Below are positions 26,551 to 34,120 of a stretch of DNA of 64,000 nt, piece after piece. The stretch is from the NCBI RefSeq assembly GCF_014201135.1, contig NZ_JACHDR010000001.1, forward strand, positions 1,054,001 to 1,118,000, written 5' to 3'. The notes beneath the pieces are model-generated. The model did no database searches. It saw only the letters and a program-made list of their open reading frames with translations, and was not told where the DNA came from. Source of the stretch: Neomicrococcus aestuarii (lineage in GTDB: Bacteria; Actinomycetota; Actinomycetes; Actinomycetales; Micrococcaceae). Numbering within the stretch: position 1 is the stretch's first letter; each line of letters opens with the position of its first letter. Position numbers and translations under genes: made by a program.

Positions 26551-27759
26551 TCAGCCTTTTTGAGAGCTAGCCTCTGCATCGTGAGCGCGGTCATTCAATC
26601 GGATGACCGCGCTCACGGCGTCTTCCACCGAATCCACCAATTCAACGAGCGGCTCCATGGAGCGCTCTCGAGACAGTGACTGCAAGAGCTGCCACGCGGG
26701 CAATTGCTCCGTCCAATACTTCTTGCCCACCAGCACCATGGGCGCTACGTTCGCCACAGACCCGTAGTAGTTCTCACACGCGTCTTGGAAGATCTCCTGC
26801 ACCGTGCCCGCAGCTCCCGGCATGAACACCACTCCCCCACGCGTCCGATCCAACAAGACAGCCTCCCGGACCGAGTTCGCGAAGTACTTCGCGATGTCCG
26901 TGGCAAAGAGATTCGGCGGCTCGTGCCCGTAAAACCACGTCGGAATGCCAATCGAACGCACACCGTTCGGGAATTCCTCCAGCACCTCCCACGCCGCCCG
27001 CGCCCATACGGAAACTGAGGGCCTAAAGGAGGGCGCACCTGCGAGAGTGTCCAGCGCGCGCTGAGCTGCGTCGTCGTCCTCCCGAGAAAGGTACGCACCC
27101 AGGTTGGAGGCCTCCATCGCGCCCGGGCCGCCGCCGGTAGCCACGGTGAATCCGGCCTGCGCCAACAGCCGCCCCATGCGCGCGGTCTGCGCGTAGACGT
27201 CGCTGCCGCGCTCGGCGCCGTGCCCGCCCATGATTCCCACGATCTTCCGCGGATCCCACCGCTTGAGCGTCTGATTCAGCGCGGTTCCGATCGAATAATC
27301 GTGCAGAGCGGCCGCAAGCGTCGCATCCAAGCTCGCCGTGCTCGGCGCCAAAGATGTGTGCGCCCACGCGTAAATTTGCGCATCCGGAACCTGCTCGTAC
27401 GGCGTTTCCTGCACGCCCGCGAACAATTCGCGCGGGGAATACAGCTCCCCGCGATACGCATCAAACGGGACGCCCGGGAGAATCGGGAAAATCAGGGCGC
27501 CGCGAGCGCGCAACCACGGCTCCAGTCCGGACGGCAGCGTGCACCCCAAAAACACCGCGCCCGACGGCTTGAGCAGCTTCACTTGCGGGCCGCGCGCGCT
27601 CACATCCACGGACTGCACGTGCCAGCCGGCCATGGAGCCGCCGCCGGGCTTGCCCTGCTCGGCCGCCCGCAACGCAATTGCTACGCGCCGATCAAAGTCC
27701 TCGAGGGAATCAATATCCACGGTCCTTGGCAACGGGTGCGCAATGGTGAGTTGATTCAT
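26551..27759 (-). CDS. LOG family (Rossmann-fold nucleotide-binding) protein
   Basis: 402 residues. The C-terminal half carries the LOG pattern GIMGGHGAERGSDVY, VATGGGPGAMEASNLGAYL and the PGAAGTVQEIFQDACENYY block, close to the PGGxGTxxE motif of cytokinin-activating LOG phosphoribohydrolases. The first ~180 residues are an extra domain found in larger relatives. The role is uncertain. TATGCT six bases before the ATG suggests a leaderless mRNA. The gene's end contains a perfect hairpin that can terminate the convergent VIT gene. Confidence 0.83.
   Translation of the reverse strand: MNQLTIAHPLPRTVDIDSLEDFDRRVAIALRAAEQGKPGGGSMAGWHVQSVDVSARGPQVKLLKPSGAVFLGCTLPSGLEPWLRARGALIFPILPGVPFDAYRGELYSPRELFAGVQETPYEQVPDAQIYAWAHTSLAPSTASLDATLAAALHDYSIGTALNQTLKRWDPRKIVGIMGGHGAERGSDVYAQTARMGRLLAQAGFTVATGGGPGAMEASNLGAYLSREDDDAAQRALDTLAGAPSFRPSVSVWARAAWEVLEEFPNGVRSIGIPTWFYGHEPPNLFATDIAKYFANSVREAVLLDRTRGGVVFMPGAAGTVQEIFQDACENYYGSVANVAPMVLVGKKYWTEQLPAWQLLQSLSRERSMEPLVELVDSVEDAVSAVIRLNDRAHDAEASSQKG
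26581..26616. terminator. Perfect hairpin inside the LOG coding end
   Basis: GTGAGCGCGGTCAT pairs with ATGACCGCGCTCAC, 14 bp, eight-base loop. It sits 33 bases past the VIT stop but within the last codons of the convergent LOG gene. Confidence 0.75.
27068..27078 (-). repeat. TACGACGACGC repeat, one mismatch, inside a gene
   Basis: On the minus strand GACGACGACGCAGCTC, including the AGCT extension, encoding Asp-Asp-Asp-Ala-Ala in the LOG protein. Confidence 0.55.
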
Positions 27760-27765
27760 AGTGCC

Positions 27766-27771
27766 AGCATA
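27766..27771 (-). promoter_or_regulatory. -10 box, leaderless LOG mRNA
   Basis: TATGCT six bases before the ATG at 27759 on the minus strand. Confidence 0.5.
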
Positions 27772-27864
27772 CGATTGGCGCCAAACCGGTACAGAAACGT
27801 CATCCTGTGTCCACAGCACATGAACCGAGTTTGAAGAACCGCGTAAAGGTGAAACGATCAAAGG

Positions 27865-30800
27865 ATGAATGCTGAGTCTTACCCCCTCGTGGATGCCCGA
27901 AGAATCCTCAAGGTTGTGGGTGGACCAACGTTCGCGCGCGGCAAGCAATACTCCATGGAGCACCGCGTTGACTCCATCACCTTCACGGATAACATCCTCC
28001 AGGCCACGGTCCAAGGTTCAGCGAAGAACCCGTACCGCACCACCGTCAAACTCAAGGGTGCGCCGGAGGATCTCGATATTGAGGCGAACTCTTGCTCGTG
28101 CCCCGTGGGTTTTGATTGCAAGCACGTTGCCGCGGCGCTGATTGAATCCAATACGCGCCACCTGCAAAAGCGCAACGAACTGCAGTTGGTGCAGTCCCGC
28201 GAAGAGCCGTCCTGGCAAGAGGGCTTCGAACGCATGCTGGGCATTACGTTCCAGAACTCCACGCAGCGCACGGATCCGGAGGCCATTCAGCCACTCGCAT
28301 TGCAGTTTGAGCTCGTGGATGCGCAGGCCGTGAACTATTCGGGGTGGATGCCGCGCAGCACCAGTCAGCCTTCGCGCAGCCGCTACCGCCTAGCCGTCCG
28401 CCCCATGGTCAAGAACGGCGCCGGCAAATGGGTGCGCTCCAACCTGCGCTGGAACACCATTTCTTTCAAGACGTACGGGCTCACCCTGGATGAGGAACAG
28501 CACCGCTGGTTCTGCCAGTTCGTGCCGCTCTACCGCGCCAACGGGCAGCTGTACTTCGGCAATGACAACGACTGGATCTTCCTCGACGAGTTCTCCTCGC
28601 CACTCTTCTGGCCGCTCTTGCACGAGGCCTCCTCGCTGGGCATCGAGCTCATCACCAGCTCGAACGATGTTGTGGTGGAGATGGGGCCGCGCGCTCGCGT
28701 TGAGGTGGGCATTTCCCAGGACGACGACGCAGGCTTGCGTCTTGCTCCCGCGCTTCACTTCGATGGGGTTGAGGAGCCGCTAGTGCTCACGGATGACCGT
28801 GCCGTGGGCAGCATCGGAACGTTCGGCGTGTACTTCGAGGATCCCGAGCATCACCGCATTGTGCTCAGCCCGGTTCATGGGCGTCTCAACGCCTCCGAGC
28901 TCGCGTTGGTGCGTCAGCCTGACGAGCTGCGAATTCCGTCCGAAGCCACCCAGGAGTTCTTGGGAACCGGTTACCCGCGGATGCGCCGACGCGTGCGCGT
29001 TCAACCGCTGGATGCTTCCATTGAGCTGCCGGAGATCGCCCCGCCGGTGTTCATTGTGGGCGTGACCTTCTTAGGTGAAGACGCCACCGCGTTGGACTGG
29101 TGGTTTGAGTACAACAACGTGCATGCCTCCAAGGTGCCGGATGATCTGCGCGATCCCGAGGTGGAGCAGGACATCAAGGCGCAGGTGCGGTTGCTGCTTG
29201 CGGATTCTCCGTCGGTACTTGAGAGCTTCGACGCTCTCGCGCCAAAGACCCTCGAGGGCTTGGACACGGTTGATTTTGTGCGGCGCGTTTTGCCGAAGCT
29301 CGAAGCTTTCGAGGGCGTGCGCGTCACGTTCAAGGGCACCCGACCGCAATACCGCGAACTCACGGAAGCTCCAGAGTTCGCCGTCAACGTGGTGGAAACC
29401 GAACGCCGCGACTGGTTTGACCTTGGCTTGCTCATCAAGCTGGGCGATCGCGAAATTCCGCTCGCCGACATCCTGCGCGCGCTCAGCCGCGGTCAGACCC
29501 GGCTGTTGATGTCTGACAAGACCTACTTCAGCCTTGAGCACCCGCTCTTTGACAAGCTCAAGGAGCTCGTCGCCGAAGCTCGCAGCCTGCAGGACAAGCC
29601 GAACGAACTCAAGATCACGCGGTACCAAGCGTCCTTGTGGGACGAACTCGACGAGCTTGCCACTCAGTCCGAGGCACCAGATTCTTGGAACGCTCACGTC
29701 TCAGGGCTACTTGCGCTGTCCGAGAGCGACGAGATCGAGGTTCCTGCAAACCTTAACGCCGAGCTTCGCCCGTACCAGCGCGAAGGCTTCAATTGGCTCG
29801 CGAGCCTCTGGAACGGCGGACTGGGCGGCGTTCTGGCCGATGACATGGGCCTCGGTAAGACCGTTCAGGCTCTCGCGCTGATCCTGCACGCTCACGCGTC
29901 CATGAAGGACAAGAAGCTTCCGTTCCTTGTAGTGGCTCCTACCTCGGTGGTCCCCAACTGGGAGGCCGAAGCCAAACGCTTCGCCCCAGACCTGAAGGTG
30001 GCCACCATCATGGACACCCGCGCGAAATCCAAAGAATCCATTGCGGATATCGCGGCAGCGAACGACGTCGTCGTCACCTCCTACACCCTCTTCCGACTGG
30101 ATGCGCCTTCCTACCAAGCCGTGGAATGGGGCGCGCTGCTGTTGGACGAAGCGCAGTTCGTCAAGAACAAGGCCACCAAGGCCCACCACGCAGCCCGCGA
30201 TCTGAACGCTCACATGAAGCTCGCGATCACCGGTACGCCGATGGAAAACAACCTCATGGAGCTGTGGGCGTTGCTCACGCTGACCTCCCCTGGACTGTTC
30301 CCGTCTGCCGTGAAGTTCAACGAGAATTACGCGCGACCCATCGCGAACTCGGGCGATCAGAAGAGCCTGGAACGCTTGCGCAAACGCGTGCGCCCGTTCA
30401 TGCTGCGCCGCACCAAAGAAGCGGTGGTCAGCGACCTTCCGCCGAAGCAGGAACAGGTTCTGCACGTCGAACTCGCGCCGAAGCACCGCAAGCTCTATGA
30501 CACGCACTTGCAGCGTGAGCGCCAGAAGATCTTGCGCCTCGTTGAGGACATGGACCGCAACCGCTTCACCATTTTCCAGTCCCTCACGGTGCTGCGCATG
30601 ATGGCGTTGGATGCTGCGCTCATTGATCAGGAGTACGAGGGCGTGCCGTCCGCCAAGCTAGATCTTTTGCTGGAGCAGCTCGAGGAAATCGTCCAGGACG
30701 GCCACCGCGCGCTGATCTTCAGCCAGTTCACGTCCTTCCTGCACCGCGCGGAGGATCGCATCAAGGCGGCCGGCATCGAGTACGCCTACCTTGATGGCAG

Positions 30801-31155
30801 CACGCGAAACCGTGGCGAGGTCATCAACTCATTCAAGGAGGGTGGCGCACCGGTGTTCCTCATCAGCCTCAAGGCTGGTGGATTCGGCTTGAACCTCACG
30901 GAAGCCGACTACGTCTTCCTCCTGGATCCGTGGTGGAACCCTGCTGCCGAAGAGCAGGCAGTGGACCGTACTCACCGCATCGGTCAGCTGCGTTCGGTGA
31001 TGGTCTATCGCATGGTCGCCCAGGACACCATCGAGGAGAAGGTGGTTGCTCTGCAGGACGCGAAGCGCGAACTCATCTCCTCGGTGATGGACGGCGGGGA
31101 CGGCTTCGCGTCGCGCCTCACAGCCGACGACATCCGTCAGCTACTCGCCGAGTAG
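27865..31155 (+). CDS. SWIM zinc finger SNF2-family ATPase
   Basis: 1096 residues. A SWIM zinc finger near the N-terminus (CSCPVGFDCKHV, 77-88) is followed by a long middle region of unknown fold (~120-620) and a SNF2 motor. The motor shows GVLADDMGLGKTVQ near 658, LLLDEAQFVKN near 758, TGTPMENNLMELW, and a helicase C half with SLKAGGFGLNLTEADYVFLLDPWWNP and RTHRIGQ. These are double-stranded DNA translocases that remodel bound proteins; the bacterial role is poorly known. AAAGG precedes the ATG at 27865 but is very close. Confidence 0.92.
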   Translation: MNAESYPLVDARRILKVVGGPTFARGKQYSMEHRVDSITFTDNILQATVQGSAKNPYRTTVKLKGAPEDLDIEANSCSCPVGFDCKHVAAALIESNTRHLQKRNELQLVQSREEPSWQEGFERMLGITFQNSTQRTDPEAIQPLALQFELVDAQAVNYSGWMPRSTSQPSRSRYRLAVRPMVKNGAGKWVRSNLRWNTISFKTYGLTLDEEQHRWFCQFVPLYRANGQLYFGNDNDWIFLDEFSSPLFWPLLHEASSLGIELITSSNDVVVEMGPRARVEVGISQDDDAGLRLAPALHFDGVEEPLVLTDDRAVGSIGTFGVYFEDPEHHRIVLSPVHGRLNASELALVRQPDELRIPSEATQEFLGTGYPRMRRRVRVQPLDASIELPEIAPPVFIVGVTFLGEDATALDWWFEYNNVHASKVPDDLRDPEVEQDIKAQVRLLLADSPSVLESFDALAPKTLEGLDTVDFVRRVLPKLEAFEGVRVTFKGTRPQYRELTEAPEFAVNVVETERRDWFDLGLLIKLGDREIPLADILRALSRGQTRLLMSDKTYFSLEHPLFDKLKELVAEARSLQDKPNELKITRYQASLWDELDELATQSEAPDSWNAHVSGLLALSESDEIEVPANLNAELRPYQREGFNWLASLWNGGLGGVLADDMGLGKTVQALALILHAHASMKDKKLPFLVVAPTSVVPNWEAEAKRFAPDLKVATIMDTRAKSKESIADIAAANDVVVTSYTLFRLDAPSYQAVEWGALLLDEAQFVKNKATKAHHAARDLNAHMKLAITGTPMENNLMELWALLTLTSPGLFPSAVKFNENYARPIANSGDQKSLERLRKRVRPFMLRRTKEAVVSDLPPKQEQVLHVELAPKHRKLYDTHLQRERQKILRLVEDMDRNRFTIFQSLTVLRMMALDAALIDQEYEGVPSAKLDLLLEQLEEIVQDGHRALIFSQFTSFLHRAEDRIKAAGIEYAYLDGSTRNRGEVINSFKEGGAPVFLISLKAGGFGLNLTEADYVFLLDPWWNPAAEEQAVDRTHRIGQLRSVMVYRMVAQDTIEEKVVALQDAKRELISSVMDGGDGFASRLTADDIRQLLAE
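28730..28740 (+). repeat. TACGACGACGC repeat, one mismatch, inside a gene
   Basis: GACGACGACGC encoding Asp-Asp-Asp-Ala in the middle region of the SNF2 protein. It may be coincidental. Confidence 0.35.
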
Positions 31156-31184
31156 TCCTCGGCTACCCGTAGTCCCCGCGCTCC

Positions 31185-31394
31185 CCCTATGCGCGGCCCG
31201 GTTCATCCCCAGTGCTCCGCAGAGTTCATACCTGGCCTAGTTCACCTCGTGCGCGGCGCTAACCCTATGCGCGGCCAAAATTCAGCAACTTTTTCGAGTT
31301 TTCTTGTCGAGAATCGTCCGCATATAGGGGCGGGTTGTAGCGAAGTGACCTCGCATGGCGGGAGGTTGTATAGAACTGGCCTCACATGAGGGGT
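31185..31394. repeat. Degenerate ~31-bp repeat units
   Basis: Two adjacent units at 31333-31363 and 31364-31394 share 23 of 31 bases (GGTTGTA start, CCTC, CATG, GGG). Weaker units in the opposite orientation include the duplicated CCCTATGCGCGGCC at 31186 and 31263. They are too diverged for CRISPR. Confidence 0.55.
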
Positions 31395-31477
31395 CGGTGG
31401 ACGCGGTTCGTAGCGATTGTTGCGTGGCCACTGGGCGCTCACCCGGACCGACCGCAACATTTCCTACGTTTCGCCAA

Positions 31478-31518
31478 TACGACGACGCCCGGCCCGGTCC
31501 GTTCGTAGCTAGCGTTGC
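31478..31518 (+). repeat. 41-bp two-box element, copy 1
   Basis: Box A TACGACGACGC, then GGCCCGGTCCG, then box B GTAGCTAGCGTTGC. It matches copy 2 at 34 of 41 positions. Confidence 0.8.
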
Positions 31519-31571
31519 AAAAACGGCGCGATTTTCGATACGAGTCCGCAACACCAGCTACATCTAGTCAG

Positions 31572-31612
31572 TACGACGACGCTGGGCCCGGTCCGAAAGT
31601 AGCTAAAGTTGC
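31572..31612 (+). repeat. 41-bp two-box element, copy 2
   Basis: Box A TACGACGACGC, then GGGCCCGGTCCG, then box B GTAGCTAAAGTTGC. Same spacing as copy 1, 94 bases downstream of it. Confidence 0.8.
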
Positions 31613-31664
31613 GCGGCGGCTGGGGAAGAACCCGCGAGATGACGGCTCAAGTGCGCCCAGAACG

Positions 31665-31710
31665 CATAGAGCCCGTCTCGCCGAAGTGATTCGACGAGAC
31701 GGGCTCTATG
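31665..31710 (-). terminator. Hairpin downstream of sucCD
   Basis: A 16-bp perfect stem: CATAGAGCCCGTCTCG with CGAGACGGGCTCTATG, 14-base loop, 69 bases past the sucD stop. No U-run follows. Confidence 0.75.
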
Positions 31711-31778
31711 AATGAGAAGCGGGATCCCGCAACTCAGTGGCTAGAAACTTGGCCCAGGAGAACCCGGGCCAAGAAGAA

Positions 31779-32678
31779 CTAGGCCTGGTAGATTTCGCGC
31801 AACAACTTGGCGGTCTCGGAAGGCGTCTTGCCAACCTTTACGCCTGCTGCCTCGAGAGCTTCCTTCTTGGCCTGTGCCGTTCCAGCGGAGCCGGAGACGA
31901 TGGCGCCGGCGTGGCCCATGGTCTTGCCCTCTGGTGCGGTGAAGCCTGCAACGTAGCCAACCACTGGCTTCGTGACGTTGTTCTTGATGAACTCTGCAGC
32001 GCGCTCTTCAGCGTCGCCACCGATTTCACCGATCATCACGATTGCCTTGGTCTCTGGGTCAGCTTCGAAAGCGGCCAGAGCGTCAATGTGGGTGGTGCCG
32101 ATGACTGGGTCGCCACCGATACCGATCGCGGTGGAGAAGCCCAGGTCGCGAAGTTCGTACATCATCTGGTAGGTCAAGGTGCCGGACTTGGAAACAAGTC
32201 CAACGCCACCCTTGCCGGTGATGTTCGCTGGGGTGATGCCCACGAGGGACTCACCTGGGGTGATGATGCCTGGGCAGTTAGGGCCGATGATGCGGGTCTT
32301 CGGCGTGCCATCTTCCTTGACGTTCTGCTGGGAGAGCGCAAAGAATTCGGCGGAGTCCTGTACAGGAACGCCTTCGGTGATGACTACCAGCAAGCCGATT
32401 TCGGCGTCGATAGCCTCAACGGCTGCGTCCTTGGTGAACTGTGGTGGAACGAAGGCGATGGACACGTCAGCGCCGGTCTCAGCCATTGCTTCCTTGACGG
32501 TTCCGTAAACCTTGATTTCCTTGTCACCGTGGGTGACGGTGGTGCCAGCCTTGCGAGCGTTTACGCCGCCCACAATGTTGGTGCCTGCTGCGAGCATGCG
32601 GGCGGTGTGCTTTGCACCTTCGCTACCGGTGATGCCCTGAACGATGACTTTGGAGTCCTTGTTGATGAAAATAGCCAT
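31779..32678 (-). CDS. sucD: SucD, succinyl-CoA ligase subunit alpha
   Basis: 299 residues, full length. The CoA-binding start is [35 protein letters not shown] is present, and the phosphorylated His is His256 in [15 protein letters not shown]. With SucC it interconverts succinyl-CoA and succinate with nucleotide synthesis in the TCA cycle. The gene follows sucC after 18 bases. Confidence 0.97.
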   Translation of the reverse strand: MAIFINKDSKVIVQGITGSEGAKHTARMLAAGTNIVGGVNARKAGTTVTHGDKEIKVYGTVKEAMAETGADVSIAFVPPQFTKDAAVEAIDAEIGLLVVITEGVPVQDSAEFFALSQQNVKEDGTPKTRIIGPNCPGIITPGESLVGITPANITGKGGVGLVSKSGTLTYQMMYELRDLGFSTAIGIGGDPVIGTTHIDALAAFEADPETKAIVMIGEIGGDAEERAAEFIKNNVTKPVVGYVAGFTAPEGKTMGHAGAIVSGSAGTAQAKKEALEAAGVKVGKTPSETAKLLREIYQA

Positions 32679-32696
32679 GATCTGTCTCCTACAGTC

Positions 32697-33860
32697 TTAA
32701 GCGTTCGCCAGCTCGGCGGCCTTGTCGGCGCCCTCGTCCATGCTGAATGCTTGGGTGACGAGCGGGTGGTTGGCGTCAGAGAGAATCTTGCGGCCTTCTT
32801 CAACGTTGTTGCCGTCGAGGCGAACAACAAGAGGCTTGGTTGCCTTCTCGCCGAGGATTTCGAGAGCCTTGACGATGCCGTTGGCGACGGCGTCACATGC
32901 GGTGATGCCGCCGAAGACGTTCACGAACACGCTCTTGACCTGTGCGTCGTTCAAGATGATGTCGAGGCCGTTAGCCATGACCTCTGCGGAAGCGCCGCCT
33001 CCGATGTCGAGGAAGTTTGCTGGCTTCACGTTGCCGTGGTTTTCGCCAGCGTAAGCAACGACGTCGAGGGTGGACATGACGAGGCCTGCACCGTTACCGA
33101 TGATGCCTACTTCGCCGTCCAGCTTGACGTAGTTGAGGTCCAGTTCCTTGGCGCGAAGCTCGATTGGATCGGCTGCAGCCTTGTCTTCGAGGGCTGCGTG
33201 GCCTTCGTGACGGAATTCAGCGTTGTCATCGAGGGAGACCTTGCCGTCGAGAGCAACGATGTCGCCTGCGCCGGTCTTCACGAGTGGGTTGACCTCAACG
33301 AGGGTTGCGTCTTCGTTCTTGAAGACACCCCAGAGCTTGACGATGACGTCTGCAACCTTGCTGCGCAGCTCTTCAGGGAAGTTAGCCTGCTCAACGATTT
33401 CAGCGGCCTTGGCTGCGTCGATGCCCACTGCTGGGTCAACGGCTACCTTGGCGAGAGCCTCGGGGCGCTCAACGGCGAGCTGTTCAATCTCCATGCCGCC
33501 TTCAACGGAGCACATGGCGAGGTAGTTGCGGTTGGCGCGGTCCAGGAGCACGGAGAAGTAGTATTCCTCGGCGATGTCCGCACCCTGAGCAATCATGACC
33601 TTGTTGACCGTGTGGCCCTTGATGTCCATGCCCAAGATATCCAAGGCGTACTGGAACGCCTCGTCTGGAGTCTTCGCTACCTTGACGCCGCCGGCCTTAC
33701 CGCGGCCGCCAACCTTTACTTGTGCCTTGACCACCACGACGCCGCCGATTTTCTCAGCTGCTGCCTTGGCTTCTTCTGGAGTGTAAGCCACGATCCCAGC
33801 AAGCACAGGTACCCCGTGTGCTTCGAAGAGATCGCGTGCCTGGTATTCATACAGGTCCAC
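32697..33860 (-). CDS. sucC: SucC, succinyl-CoA ligase subunit beta
   Basis: 387 residues, normal length. The ATP-grasp domain starts [19 protein letters not shown] with [19 protein letters not shown] near residue 42, LVEVNPLV near 200, and the C-terminal domain has [16 protein letters not shown] and [13 protein letters not shown]. The upstream 260 bases contain the promoter region and a dispersed-repeat copy near the pcrA end. Confidence 0.97.
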   Translation of the reverse strand: MDLYEYQARDLFEAHGVPVLAGIVAYTPEEAKAAAEKIGGVVVVKAQVKVGGRGKAGGVKVAKTPDEAFQYALDILGMDIKGHTVNKVMIAQGADIAEEYYFSVLLDRANRNYLAMCSVEGGMEIEQLAVERPEALAKVAVDPAVGIDAAKAAEIVEQANFPEELRSKVADVIVKLWGVFKNEDATLVEVNPLVKTGAGDIVALDGKVSLDDNAEFRHEGHAALEDKAAADPIELRAKELDLNYVKLDGEVGIIGNGAGLVMSTLDVVAYAGENHGNVKPANFLDIGGGASAEVMANGLDIILNDAQVKSVFVNVFGGITACDAVANGIVKALEILGEKATKPLVVRLDGNNVEEGRKILSDANHPLVTQAFSMDEGADKAAELANA

Positions 33861-34053
33861 GTTTGTGTCCTTCTACGTCGAAGTCTGCTGACTCGGTTTT
33901 TAGGATGGGACGGACGAGTAGACGCCCGCGCCTCAACAAGACTTTAGTCCCGCCAAGAGGCATACACCCAAAGACTATCGGTCAAGGTGACCAAGCACAC
34001 AGTTCTACAGTTCGTAGAGATCGCGGCTGATGCGCTACCTTATTTTCCTTAAG

Positions 34054-34064
34054 TACGACGACGC
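34054..34064 (+). repeat. TACGACGACGC-AGCT repeat, exact, intergenic
   Basis: TACGACGACGCAGCTC, 57 bases downstream of the pcrA stop in the gap between pcrA and sucC. Confidence 0.75.
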
Positions 34065-34120
34065 AGCTCACCAAGTGCCGCAGATCCCGGAAATACTCGG
34101 CTTCAGCGGCTAGTTAGTGG

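Larger units (their letters stand above)
31156..31778. other. Repeat-rich intergenic region between the SNF2 gene and sucD
   Basis: About 620 bases without a credible gene. It holds degenerate ~31-bp units in both orientations (31185-31394), two 41-bp copies of the TACGACGACGC element (31478 and 31572), and the sucD hairpin. Short frames here have no ribosome site or family character. Confidence 0.8.

Noticed and set aside
31333-31394. Possible CRISPR array
   Set aside because: Only two adjacent units, 74% identical, with no spacers of regular length and no cas genes.
31737-33947. A 736-codon plus-strand frame
   Set aside because: It is antisense to sucC and sucD; its existence follows from their strong codon bias.
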